Origin: Draconibacterium orientale
GTDB taxonomy: Bacteria; Bacteroidota; Bacteroidia; Bacteroidales; Prolixibacteraceae
NCBI RefSeq assembly: GCF_000626635.1
Contig: NZ_CP007451.1
Coordinates: 4,446,501 to 4,510,500, forward strand
Reading direction: 5' to 3'
Length of the DNA stretch: 64,000 bases
Both the position numbers and the translations under genes were made by a program. The notes beneath the pieces were generated by a model. That model was not told the origin of the DNA. It saw only the letters and a list, made by a program, of their open reading frames with translations, and searched no databases. Shown here one piece after another: positions 16,691 through 26,921 of this stretch; within the stretch, counting starts at the first letter, position 1, and each line of letters begins with the position of its first letter.

Positions 16691-17935
16691 CTATAATTCG
16701 TTAGCTTGTTCTTTTAATTTAATCACTTCTTTTTTCTCGAAGCGTGTAGCCTCAATAATCAACGAGGTTTGTGTAACCAGGCCGAGGAATTTCCCTGTTT
16801 CTTCTTCAATTACCGCAAGCGGGTGCCTTATACCGGTAATCAGTGGTAGCATTTCTTCAACAGTATAGTGTTTGTAAACACTTGGAACGTTGGTGTTTAT
16901 TACTTTTTCTAACGATTTTCCCTGCTCTTTTTCCAGTTCAAGAACATCCTGCAACCAAACGTGGCCAAGGAATTTTTTGTGTTCATCAACAACGGGCAAT
17001 TGGTCAACAGCGATAGAACGCATTTTACGAACCGCACCTTTAGGCCCGTCTTTATGAACTTCCAGAGCTGTATGCTTTTTAAACATTAAAGTTTCGGCAG
17101 TAATAATCGTTTTGCGGTCCACTTTTTCCACAAAAGCCTCCACATATTCGCTGGCGGGATTTGTAAGAATATCCTCGGCAGTACCAATTTGTTCCACCAC
17201 ACCATCTTTCATAATGGCAATGCGGTCGCCAATTTTAATGGCCTCGTCGAGGTCGTGCGTAATAAACACAATTGTTTTGTGCAGTTTGTCCTGAATTTCA
17301 AGCAGCTCGTCCTGCATATCTGATTTTATAAGCGGGTCGAGTGCCGAAAATGCTTCGTCCATTAGCAGAACTTCCGGATCGTTGGCAAGCGCACGGGCTA
17401 AACCAACACGCTGTTGCATACCTCCCGACAATTCGGCCGGATATTGCGCTTCGTAACCTTTCAAACCAACGGTTTCGAGCGCTGTTTTCGCTCTTTCGTC
17501 GCGCGCTGCTTTTTCTTCACCGCGAAGTTCTAAACCAAAACCTGCATTTTCCAGAATGGTACGGTGGGGAAGTAGTCCAAATTTTTGGAAAACCATACTC
17601 ATTTCTGTTCTCCGTGTTTCCAGTAATTCTTTATTGGTTTCGCGGGTAATGTCGTGATCATCGAAAATTACTTTCCCTGCCGTTGGCTCATTCAAGCGGT
17701 TTAAGCAGCGAATTAAAGTCGATTTTCCACTTCCTGAAAGTCCCATGATCACAAAAACTTCCCCTTCTTTTATTTCGAAACTAGCCCGATTTACACCAAC
17801 GGTGCATTTCGTCTTTTTCAGGATCTCTTCCTTTGAAACACCTTGTTCCAGCATCTTGAGTGCCTCTTGTTTGCGTTTGCCGAAGATCAGTGTCAGGTCT
17901 TCAACCTTAATTTTTGTTTTTCTATTATCCGACAT
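16691..17935 (-). CDS. proV: glycine betaine/proline-betaine ABC transporter, ATPase with CBS domains
   Basis: The 414-aa ATPase has Walker A GLSGSGKS (65-72), signature LSGGMQQR, Walker B VLLMDEAFSALDP and two C-terminal CBS domains (residues 285-405) that in OpuA-type transporters sense ionic strength or cyclic di-AMP. It drives osmolyte uptake through ProW. It is preceded by a porin gene 11 bp upstream, so all four are probably one transcript. Confidence 0.93.
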   Translation of the reverse strand: MSDNRKTKIKVEDLTLIFGKRKQEALKMLEQGVSKEEILKKTKCTVGVNRASFEIKEGEVFVIMGLSGSGKSTLIRCLNRLNEPTAGKVIFDDHDITRETNKELLETRRTEMSMVFQKFGLLPHRTILENAGFGLELRGEEKAARDERAKTALETVGLKGYEAQYPAELSGGMQQRVGLARALANDPEVLLMDEAFSALDPLIKSDMQDELLEIQDKLHKTIVFITHDLDEAIKIGDRIAIMKDGVVEQIGTAEDILTNPASEYVEAFVEKVDRKTIITAETLMFKKHTALEVHKDGPKGAVRKMRSIAVDQLPVVDEHKKFLGHVWLQDVLELEKEQGKSLEKVINTNVPSVYKHYTVEEMLPLITGIRHPLAVIEEETGKFLGLVTQTSLIIEATRFEKKEVIKLKEQANEL

Positions 17936-17946
17936 AATTGAATCAA

Positions 17947-19095
17947 TTAAAAATAGTATCCAATGTTAATATTGAAACGGGTTTCCCATTCAGCATCAGG
18001 TGTTCCGGCTGCCAGACCATTTGTCCAAGCCGGCCCAACCCACGGGTGATCTTTTCCCTGCGCCAAATCAACGTAGGTATAAACGTTTCCGGCAGTTACC
18101 AAAACTCCGGTAGTATTCATAAAACTGTCTTCATACATATCATTGGCCTTATTCATGTAGCCAAAATCGTTATAAAACTGAAGGTTTGAAATTGGCCCCC
18201 ATTCAACCGGAACAGAGTACGCTGGCCCAATGGTGTAAGTTGTAGCTTCAGATGCCACAAGGTAAGGCGCTCCGTAGGCTGTCATAGCAAGGCCTTCGCT
18301 ATCCTGATCGGCAGGATTTTCAGGATTCATTTTATATTTGGTAGCCTGAACTTTCAGATTGAAGTTTCCGGCATTTAACTCGTAATGCGCTGCAATTGCG
18401 TAGCTATCGCCAGTTTTCTCGGTGTCGAGGTTGTAAAGCCCGCCATATTGTGCCGACACGCCCAACATGTGCTTACTGTTACCCGACGCGAATTTTCTGG
18501 CCACTTTCAGGTTTACCTGGTTTACTTCTTTATTTCGGTATAAACCATCGGCAGATGAACTTACATCGTACGAGTAGCGACTGTCTGAAACATCGGAAGC
18601 ACTACCAAAACGGAGTTCTTCGGCATTTTTAAAAAATGCAATGGCATACATCCAGTTCTCGTCGTTGTGGGTGTATTTTATCCCCATGTCGTGGTCGTCT
18701 TCTAAGCCAACATAGTAGTTAATACCAAAAAACCAGTTGTGCGAGTTGTATTGGGTAATTCCAAAAGGCACCTGTGTTAAACCGATCTGGAGGTTATTTT
18801 CAGGGCTGAAATCGTAACCAACCCAACCTTGTTTTAACATACCGCCGCCAAAACCTTCGGAATAAAGCCGGTATTCAGCATTTAGTTTTACGCCTTTGTA
18901 TTTTGCTTTGGCATTTACTCTGAAAACGTCGTAGCCAAAATCGCCGCCACGGGTTTTCTGACCTTCTTTCCACGAAGAAAGGTTGTAATTAAAACGAAGT
19001 GCTCCACCAATTTGAACCTCAGGTTTTTCCTGTGCAAACAAATTAGTTGTAAAAAATAGAATAATTAAAATTAATGAACTAAATTTTCGTAACAT
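17947..19095 (-). CDS. outer-membrane porin linked to betaine uptake
   Basis: The 382-aa protein has a signal peptide (cleavage after TNLFAQ) and many amphipathic strands with aromatic girdles, ending in INIGYYF, the C-terminal aromatic seen in barrels sorted by the BAM complex. It resembles OprO/OprP-type or other substrate-specific porins in length. It is the first gene of the operon with proVWX, which suggests it lets betaine or proline through the outer membrane; this is inferred from context. Confidence 0.75.
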   Translation of the reverse strand: MLRKFSSLILIILFFTTNLFAQEKPEVQIGGALRFNYNLSSWKEGQKTRGGDFGYDVFRVNAKAKYKGVKLNAEYRLYSEGFGGGMLKQGWVGYDFSPENNLQIGLTQVPFGITQYNSHNWFFGINYYVGLEDDHDMGIKYTHNDENWMYAIAFFKNAEELRFGSASDVSDSRYSYDVSSSADGLYRNKEVNQVNLKVARKFASGNSKHMLGVSAQYGGLYNLDTEKTGDSYAIAAHYELNAGNFNLKVQATKYKMNPENPADQDSEGLAMTAYGAPYLVASEATTYTIGPAYSVPVEWGPISNLQFYNDFGYMNKANDMYEDSFMNTTGVLVTAGNVYTYVDLAQGKDHPWVGPAWTNGLAAGTPDAEWETRFNINIGYYF

Positions 19096-19163
19096 ATAAA
19101 TTAATTTAGTGAAAAAAATCGGTAATACAAGTGAGGGGGGAAGAGAAAAATTAGAGTAGAGCT

Positions 19164-19182
19164 ACAGGTGGTACAAACCTGT
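19164..19182 (-). promoter_or_regulatory. leader hairpin upstream of the porin-pro operon
   Basis: ACAGGT (19164-19169) pairs with ACCTGT (19177-19182) about 70 bp before the porin start, within a leader that may begin near a TACTTTTG -7 box (19275-19282, minus strand). It may be a leader structure; no known riboswitch consensus is recognisable. Confidence 0.3.
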
Positions 19183-19909
19183 CGGACCGCATTTTATAAG
19201 CCATTTTAATAGCCATAAATGCCCGCTGATTATTTTGTTTGTATGTTTTAATACGCCTTTTAATCATGCGCGGCAAAAGTAATACGATCAATTGTAATAG
19301 CTTGCATTTTATAACCGATCACTTATTTATATAATGTATTGTTAACATCATTTCTATACGAACATTTATTTAAAAATGATGCACTCGAATGATACTCACA
19401 TGTAATTTCGTCGTGTTGTAACAGATTTATAATTCCGTAATAATAATATATTTAGATACTTATCAATGCATCAGCCATATTTTACTTGCTGAAATTATGT
19501 ATTAGCGAACTCAAATAAGTTTCTACAGAAATAAACAGCTAAAGATGTTATTTGTTTCGTGGTAACTTTTCCGGCAGCAGCTAATTGCTTGCTGAATGAA
19601 AACTAACAACGTAGTTGATGGAATTGAATGCGGGAAATAAATATTAATACAGAATTTAAAGAGCTATTTCCTAAAGTAAAAATTTTAATGCACTGAGAAT
19701 CGCATGAAATAATTTCTGTGTATAAATGTTCAGTTTAGCAAATTCTCAGCGATTGTGGTTTTATATAGAATTATAAGGCAAAACATCTAAAAGAATTCGT
19801 GAATTAAAAAAACATTGATTGCGACGTTTTATCTACTTAAGTGGATTGGTGTAAACAAGCATTAAAAGTTTCGGGAGAGCTCATAAATAATTTTGAATTA
19901 CAGGGAAAA

Positions 19910-20211
19910 CATTTGCCAGGAGCATCAGTATAAACTTTTGCATAAAATCTTTGCCGTTATCGGACTTAGCCGTCACGATAATTGATTTTATATAAACCAG
20001 CAGAGCTGGACGTAATCATGCCAGTTATTCCGAAATATGATATAAATATGTTTGCCTTATCATTTGCCAGAAGCATCAGTATAAACTTTTACATAAAATC
20101 TTTGACGTTATCGGACTTAGCCGTCACGATAACTGATTTTATATAAACCAGCAGAGCTGGACGTAATCATGCCAGTTATTCCAAAATATGAAATAAATGC
20201 ATTTGTCTTAT
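19910..20211. repeat. two tandem copies of a 151-bp structured element
   Basis: Copy one spans 19910-20060 and copy two 20061-20211, differing at a handful of positions. Each can fold: ATAAAATC with GATTTTAT as outer stem, GTTATCG with CGATAA(T/C) as inner stem, then CCAGC-aga-GCTGG. The inner stem reads GTTATCG/CGATAAT in copy one and GTTATCG/CGATAAC in copy two; both pair (G-T, then G-C). It is non-coding. The rest of 19183-19909 shows no gene. Confidence 0.7.
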
Positions 20212-20240
20212 AATTGATATTATGTTGTTTAAATAGATAT

Positions 20241-20271
20241 AAAAAAAGGAGAGAATTTCCCTCCTTTTTTT
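20241..20271. terminator. terminator after the TPR gene
   Basis: GGAG pairs with CTCC inside a run of seven A and seven T residues, with inner loop AGAATTTCC. It lies 9 bp beyond the TPR stop codon on the minus strand and could act both ways. Confidence 0.75.
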
Positions 20272-20279
20272 ACCTATAC

Positions 20280-21428
20280 TTATTGTCCTAACTTTTCAAG
20301 AACTTCGTTGTACTTGTCCATATTTTTCATACGGTAGTACAAGTTTTTAAGCGATTCTAATGTCATTTCATCTTCAGGATTCAACTCATGACATTTTTCC
20401 ATGAATGGCAGAGCTTTCTCAAACCAAACATCAGCTTTTTTCAATTCAGCTTCGTATTTTTCGTTTTCGTTAGCCGGAACTGCGTTAGCAACTTCAATTT
20501 GTTTTACTCCTTTATTGTAGTAAAGTGCACCTAAATTGTAATAGGCATTAAAGAATGTCGGATCAATTTCAGATGCCTTTTGATACGCTGCTACTGCATT
20601 TTCTTCCTCACCAAATTTTTCGTACAAGGCACCTTTGGCAAAATAATATGTTACATTGTTTGGATCTTGCTCAATGGCCATGTCCAGGTATTTCAATGCT
20701 TCTTCGTTTTTACCAATTTTCATGTAAAGGTCAATCATACTTGTTAATACACCGTTGTCTTCAGGATACTTTTCGAATCCTTCCTGCACAGCTTTTAATG
20801 CATTAACAGTATCCTGCATCTGAATGTACGATTCAGAAATTAAAGAGTATGTTCTGGCACCGTTATAACCGTATTTTGCTGCTTCGCCGTAATATTTTAC
20901 AGCTTTCTCAAAATTCTGTGCATTGAATGCCGCCAATCCCGAGTTAAATAAAATTACAGTATCAACTGCTTCAGGGTTATCTTCTTTCACTACCGGAATA
21001 TCCTGAATGTCAAGAATTTGCTCGAACGATTTCAACGCCAGCTCGTAGTCGTTATTCTGAAAAGCTTCAACGGCCTGGTTGGTAAGGTCGTTAGTTAACA
21101 GCGTTAACTTAATTTTTACACTTTTCGAGAACTTGTCTTTATCATCCAGTTCAAGTGCCTTTTTGTACGATTCCAAGGCTACTGTTAACGGATCATCACT
21201 AAGAGCTTTTACGTTTTGATCCTGACTGGCAAAAATTGCCTGAAAGATCTCTCCTTTTACTTCCCATGTTTTTGGCCATGGAAGTGATTTTTCAGCCTTA
21301 TCGTTTGACGGATCAGTTGCTTCATTAATCGCTTCCAACGCTTTATCTAATTTTCCTGTGTCTTTAAGGTTCTGAGCACTGGTAACTTTTCCTTTCTGTG
21401 CAAATACTGCAGAAACAGAAAATACCAA
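20280..21428 (-). CDS. exported TPR-repeat protein (5' end affected by an indel)
   Basis: The 382-aa readable frame is made of several tetratricopeptide repeats (for example NEEALKYLDMAIEQDPNNVTYYFAKGALYEKFG), which act in protein binding. The readable start, TTG at 21428, cuts into what is clearly a signal peptide ending VFSVSAVFAQ. An ATG with a normal signal peptide is at 21454, but the A run at 21446-21451 has 6 A where 7 would keep the frame (391 aa then). This looks like a one-base sequencing error. Partners are not apparent. Confidence 0.85.
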   Translation of the reverse strand: MVFSVSAVFAQKGKVTSAQNLKDTGKLDKALEAINEATDPSNDKAEKSLPWPKTWEVKGEIFQAIFASQDQNVKALSDDPLTVALESYKKALELDDKDKFSKSVKIKLTLLTNDLTNQAVEAFQNNDYELALKSFEQILDIQDIPVVKEDNPEAVDTVILFNSGLAAFNAQNFEKAVKYYGEAAKYGYNGARTYSLISESYIQMQDTVNALKAVQEGFEKYPEDNGVLTSMIDLYMKIGKNEEALKYLDMAIEQDPNNVTYYFAKGALYEKFGEEENAVAAYQKASEIDPTFFNAYYNLGALYYNKGVKQIEVANAVPANENEKYEAELKKADVWFEKALPFMEKCHELNPEDEMTLESLKNLYYRMKNMDKYNEVLEKLGQ

Positions 21429-21563
21429 AGCTAGAAGAATGATTGTTTTTTCATTTTTATACTTTTTAAAATTTTAAAATTATCGTTTAATAGGCCCTCT
21501 TACAAGCCACAAAAATATATCTTTTCAAATTTTATCAAAATAACAGTACGAAGAATCAATAAT

Positions 21564-24077
21564 TTATTCTTGTTCTAAGTTATTATCTTCATTATCAATA
21601 TCTTCAACATTATCGTCAGTTACATCTTCTGTAGCAGCTTCTTCAACCGCAATTCGGGCAACCGACGCAATTCTGTCGTCTTCTCGTAAGTTGATAACCC
21701 GTACTCCCTGAGTAGCTCTTCCGAGTACCGAAATGGTATTAACCGCTAAACGAATCGTAATTCCTTTCTGAGTAATAATCATCAGGTCATTATCGTCCGA
21801 AACACTTTTTATGGCAACCAATTCGCCGGTTTTTTCGGTTATATTCAGTGTTTTTACACCTTTTCCACCGCGGTTGGTAATACGGTAATCATCAATTTTA
21901 GAACGTTTTCCATATCCTTTTTCGGCCACAACCAGAATATCTTCGTTCTCATCCATCACACAAACCATACCAATTACTTCATCATTTTCATGACCAAGTG
22001 TAATTCCACGTACTCCTGACGCTGTTCTACCAATTGCCCGAACAATACTTTCGTTGAAGCGAATTGCTTTACCAGAGCGCACAGCAAGCATTACCTCGCT
22101 TTTGCCATTTGTTAAACGGGCTTCCAGTAACTGGTCGCCTTCTTTAATGGTAATTGCGTTAACTCCGTTTTGGCGTGGACGCGAATAAGCTTCTAAGGTT
22201 GTTTTCTTGATAATACCTTTTTTGGTAGCAAGAATAATGTAGTTGTTGTTGATGAATTCCTGATCGGCCAGTGTTTTCACTTTAATAAAGGCCAACACCT
22301 GATCGTCCGGCTCAATATTCAGCATGTTTTGAATTGCACGGCCTTTCGATGCTCTTGTTCCTTCAGGAATTTCGTAAACTTTTAGCCAGTAACACTTTCC
22401 TTTTTCGGTAAATAGTAAAAGGGTGTTATGCATTGATGCAATAATAATATGCTCCAGGAAATCTTCATCGCGGGTGGTACTTCCTTTCGAACCTACTCCC
22501 CCTCTACCCTGTGTTCTGAACTCGGTAAGTGGCGTACGTTTTATATAACCTAAATGCGAAATAGTAATTACCATTTCTTCGTCGGCATAAAAATCTTCAG
22601 GATTAAATTCTTCGGCGTTAGGAACAATCTCAGTACGACGCTCATCGCCATACTTGTTTTTCACCTCCTGCAATTCTTCTTTAATGATTTCCATTCGCAA
22701 ATTAACGTCGGCAAGAATGGCCTTGTATTCTTCAATTTGCGCCATAATTTCATCGTATTCCTTACGAAGTTTGTCTTGCTCAAGACCGGTTAACTGACGT
22801 AAACGCATTTCAACAATTGCGCGCGATTGAACATCGCTTAATTCAAATCGTTCAATCAGTCTGTTTCGTGCTTCTTCAGGAGTTGATGAACCACGGATAA
22901 TAGCAATTACTTCGTCGATATTATCGCTGGCAATAATAAGTCCTTCCAGGATGTGAGCACGTTTTTCGGCTTGTTCCAGTTCGTACTGTGTACGGCGCGT
23001 AACCACTTCGTGACGGTGATCAACAAAGTGTCTGATCAGGTCTTTCAGGTTTAAAATTTTAGGGCGACCATGTACCAGTGCAATACTGTTAACACTAAAC
23101 GAAGTTTGCAGTTGGGTATATTTGTATAGTTTATTTAAAACTACGTTGCTCATTGCATCGCGTTTCAAATCATAAACAACACGCATACCTTCGCGGTCCG
23201 ACTCGTCGTTCACGTTCGAAATTCCTTCAATTTTCTTTTCGTTAACCAGGTCGGCAGTTTTTTGGATCATCTCTGCACGGTTAACCATGTATGGAATTTC
23301 GGTTACAACAATTTTCTCGCGGCCGCCTTCATTTTCAATATGGGCTTTACCCCTGATAACAATACGTCCCCTACCCGTTTCATAAGCGTCTTTTACGCCC
23401 TGGTAACCGTAAATAATACCACCGGTTGGGAAATCGGGAGCCTTAACGATATCGATCAACTCTTCCATTTCAATATCGTTGTTATCAACGTATGCAATGG
23501 TAGCATCAATAACATCGCTGAGGTTGTGTGGCGGCATATTTGTAGCCATACCTACTGCAATTCCCGAAGCACCGTTAACCAGCAACTGTGGTATTTTGGT
23601 TGGTAACACTGTAGGCTCACCTAACGATTCATCGAAATTGGGCTGGAAGTCAACAGTATTTTTGTCCAGGTCGGCCAACGTTTCTTCCGAAATCTTCGAC
23701 ATACGAGCCTCGGTATAACGCATTGCTGCAGGACTATCACCATCAACAGATCCAAAGTTACCCTGGCCATCAACCATCGGGTAACGCAACGACCAGTGTT
23801 GCGCCATACGCACCATAGTAAAATAAACTGATGAGTCGCCATGCGGGTGATACTTACCAAGTACCTCACCAACAATCCTTGCCGACTTTTTATACGAACG
23901 ATTGGAAAATATTCCAAGCTCGTGCATACCAAATAAAACCCGGCGGTGTACCGGTTTAAAACCATCGCGTACATCGGGTAATGCACGCGAAACAATTACC
24001 GACATTGAATAATCAATATAGGCAGATTTCATCTGCTCCTCAATGTTTATTCTGATAATCTTTTCACCTTCTGTCAT
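21564..24077 (-). CDS. gyrA: DNA gyrase subunit A
   Basis: The 837-aa protein is GyrA: N-terminal winged helix with catalytic Tyr121 ([10 protein letters not shown]), [15 protein letters not shown] coiled-coil arm, and C-terminal pinwheel with repeats, including the GyrA-box-like [10 protein letters not shown]. It cuts and rejoins DNA to introduce negative supercoils together with GyrB. I chose ATG 24077 (not TTG 24092) because a strong AAAGGAGATATA ribosome-binding site is just upstream. The quinolone pocket has Ser82 at the E. coli Ser83 position but Phe86 at the Asp87 position. Confidence 0.96.
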   Translation of the reverse strand: MTEGEKIIRINIEEQMKSAYIDYSMSVIVSRALPDVRDGFKPVHRRVLFGMHELGIFSNRSYKKSARIVGEVLGKYHPHGDSSVYFTMVRMAQHWSLRYPMVDGQGNFGSVDGDSPAAMRYTEARMSKISEETLADLDKNTVDFQPNFDESLGEPTVLPTKIPQLLVNGASGIAVGMATNMPPHNLSDVIDATIAYVDNNDIEMEELIDIVKAPDFPTGGIIYGYQGVKDAYETGRGRIVIRGKAHIENEGGREKIVVTEIPYMVNRAEMIQKTADLVNEKKIEGISNVNDESDREGMRVVYDLKRDAMSNVVLNKLYKYTQLQTSFSVNSIALVHGRPKILNLKDLIRHFVDHRHEVVTRRTQYELEQAEKRAHILEGLIIASDNIDEVIAIIRGSSTPEEARNRLIERFELSDVQSRAIVEMRLRQLTGLEQDKLRKEYDEIMAQIEEYKAILADVNLRMEIIKEELQEVKNKYGDERRTEIVPNAEEFNPEDFYADEEMVITISHLGYIKRTPLTEFRTQGRGGVGSKGSTTRDEDFLEHIIIASMHNTLLLFTEKGKCYWLKVYEIPEGTRASKGRAIQNMLNIEPDDQVLAFIKVKTLADQEFINNNYIILATKKGIIKKTTLEAYSRPRQNGVNAITIKEGDQLLEARLTNGKSEVMLAVRSGKAIRFNESIVRAIGRTASGVRGITLGHENDEVIGMVCVMDENEDILVVAEKGYGKRSKIDDYRITNRGGKGVKTLNITEKTGELVAIKSVSDDNDLMIITQKGITIRLAVNTISVLGRATQGVRVINLREDDRIASVARIAVEEAATEDVTDDNVEDIDNEDNNLEQE

Positions 24078-24119
24078 TATATCTCCTTTCAAAATAAATT
24101 ATCACTGTTTAAAGTCCCA

Positions 24120-24127
24120 CAAAAATA
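24120..24127 (-). promoter_or_regulatory. possible -7 box of gyrA
   Basis: On the minus strand, TATTTTTG matches the TAnnTTTG consensus about 45 bp upstream of the gyrA start. A clear -33 TTTG is not seen at the expected distance. Confidence 0.35.
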
Positions 24128-24343
24128 GTAAAATCATTCGTGTAACACGCATATCTAGTAGTGTTTTACATACTTTTGACAAGAAGATATTAACATATCA
24201 ACTGACAATTATGCATGATGTTTAGGTTACCTTTGATAACTTCTGCCATTTCGATACTTCCCAGCTACAAATTTTATTTATTTTAGTTTTTCAACCTTTT
24301 AGGAATAGTATTTGTTAAACCAGAGATAAAAAAGAGACTATAT

Positions 24344-26870
24344 ATGGATTCACAATTTTCACCAAGAATTAAAGACATTATCGGATACAGCCGGGAGGAG
24401 GCAATTCGTTTGGGGAATGATTATATAGGCCAGGAGCATCTTTTTTTTGGGAATTTTGAGAGAAGGCGAAGGTACTGCTACTGATATTCTTGAAAAACTG
24501 GGTGTTGACCTGGTTGAAGTAAAACAACTAATCGAAAGCAAGGTACGTACAGATAAAGATATAAATCAGAAAGCTGATTTGATTATGCTGAAATCAACCG
24601 AAAAGACGTTGAAGTTGATTTACCTTGAAGCCCGGTCGTTTAAAAGTGCAACGGCCAACAGCGGCCACCTTTTGCTGGCTATATTGAAGGACAACGACAG
24701 TTTAATAACTCAACTGCTTGTTGAGTTGGGTATTAATTACTACATGGTTAAGTCGCAATTGCAAGACTACCAGCAGCCTGAAGCAAAATCTGATTTTCCG
24801 GAAAGCGATGACGATGAGCCGGGCGAAGGTTTTGGCAAAGGCCCCTCGGGCGGACAAAGTTCGAAAAAAGCTGCCGGTGCAAAATCGGATACTCCTGTGC
24901 TCGATAATTTTGGTATTGATATTACCAAACTGGCTGAAGAAAACAGTCTTGACCCAATTGTTGGGCGCGAGAAAGAAATTGAACGACTGGCGCAGATACT
25001 TAGTCGTCGTAAAAAGAACAATCCAATTTTGATTGGAGAACCTGGCGTTGGTAAATCAGCAATTGCCGAAGGTTTGGCGCTTCGTATTATAGGCAAAAAA
25101 GTATCAAGAATATTATTCGACAAGCGTGTTGTAAGTCTTGATATTGCTTCGATTGTGGCGGGTACAAAATACCGCGGGCAATTTGAGGAGCGTATGAAAG
25201 CGATTTTAAATGAGCTGTCGAAAGTGAATAACGTTATTTTGTTTATCGACGAGATTCACACCATTGTAGGCGCCGGTGGGGCTACCGGATCGCTGGATGC
25301 GGCCAACATGTTAAAACCTGCTCTGGCGCGTGGCGATATTCAATGTATTGGTGCTACAACACTGGACGAATACCGTCAGCAAATTGAAAAAGACGGTGCT
25401 TTGGAACGTCGTTTCCAGAAAGTAATGGTTGATCCTACTTCGGTTGACGAAACCATTGAAATTCTGAATAACATTAAAGAACGGTACGAAGATCATCACA
25501 ATGTAATTTTTACGCCTAAAGCGATTGAAAGCTGCGTAAAATTAACGGCTCGCTACATTACCGATCGATACTTACCGGACAAAGCCATTGATGCCCTTGA
25601 CGAAGCCGGTTCGCGTGTACACATTTCAAACATCAATGTTCCGGACAACATTGTTAAGCTGGAAGAAAAGATAGAAAAAACCAAAGAGGATAAAATTGCT
25701 GCGGTTAAAAGTCAGAATTTTGAGCTGGCAGCCAATTACCGCGATAAAGAAAAAAACCTGCTCACTCTTTTGGAAGATGCAAAAGAACAGTGGGAAAAAG
25801 ATTTATTGAATCATCGGGAAACGGTTGATGAGCACAAGGTAGCTGAAGTGGTGGCCATGATGTCGGGAATTCCGGTACAGCGTATTGCTCAGGCCGAAGG
25901 AAAGCGTTTGATGAATATGGGCAACGACCTGAAAGGAAAAGTTATTGGACAAGACGAGGCCATTGCCAAAATTGTTAAGGCCATTCAGCGTAACCGTGCA
26001 GGACTGAAAGATCCAAACCGCCCGATCGGATCATTTATTTTTCTGGGACCAACTGGTGTTGGAAAAACCCAGCTGGCAAAAGTTTTAACCACCTATTTGT
26101 TCGACAACCTGGATTCGCTGATACGTATTGATATGAGTGAATACATGGAAAAATTTGCGGTATCGCGATTGGTTGGAGCGCCTCCGGGATACGTAGGTTA
26201 CGAAGAAGGCGGACAATTGACGGAGAAAGTGAGACGCAAACCGTACTCTGTTGTGTTACTCGACGAAATTGAGAAAGCTCATCCTGATGTTTTTAATATC
26301 TTACTTCAGCTGATGGACGAAGGACGTTTGACCGATAGTTTGGGACGAAATGTTGATTTTAAAAATACGATAATCATTATGACCTCAAATATTGGTTCTC
26401 GTCAGTTAAAAGACTTCGGACGTGGCGTTGGTTTTGCAACGGCGAAAACACCTGAAGAGGAAAACGAGCATACAAAATACATCATTCAGAAAGCGCTGAA
26501 AAAGGCATTTGCTCCTGAGTTTCTGAACCGTATCGATGATGTTGTAATGTTCAACCAACTGGAGAAAAAACATATTCACAGCATTATTGATATTGAAATT
26601 GAAGGTTTGTACAAACGAGTTGAATCATTGAATTACAAATTGAAAATTTCTCCGGCAGCTAAAGATTTTATTGCCGAAAAAGGATATGATCCTCAGTTTG
26701 GTGCCCGACCATTAAAACGTGCGATCCAGAAATATCTGGAAGATGAAATGGCCGAAATTATAATAAAGGCATCGATATCTGAAGGAGATACCATTTCGGT
26801 TGGTTTTGACAAGAAAAATGAAAAACTTCAGATGCGTATTTTATCCAATAAAAAAGCGCTGAAAGAATAA
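24344..26870 (+). CDS. clpC: ATP-dependent Clp protease ATPase subunit ClpC (one apparent frameshift)
   Basis: This is a ClpC-type AAA+ unfoldase that feeds proteins into ClpP. The gene begins at ATG 24344 (MDSQFSPRIKDII), but after QEHLF the frame is lost at a run of eight T (24441-24448); with seven T it reads on as LGILREGEG into the long frame, giving 841 aa in total, the usual ClpC size. Motifs: Walker A GEPGVGKS and GPTGVGKT, two DEIHTI/DEIEKAH-type Walker B boxes, and a UVR-like segment in the middle. A one-base assembly error is much more likely than a real lesion. Confidence 0.93.
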
Positions 26871-26893
26871 GAAACGAAATACTGATTAAATTG

Positions 26894-26921
26894 AAAAAGG
26901 AGGTGCTTACCTCCTTTTTTT
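26894..26921. terminator. bidirectional terminator between clpC and the SpoIIE gene
   Basis: AAAAAGGAGGT, loop GCTT, then ACCTCCTTTTT is a perfect hairpin with A and T tracts on both sides. Both convergent genes can end here; it overlaps the stop codon of the SpoIIE gene. Confidence 0.88.
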
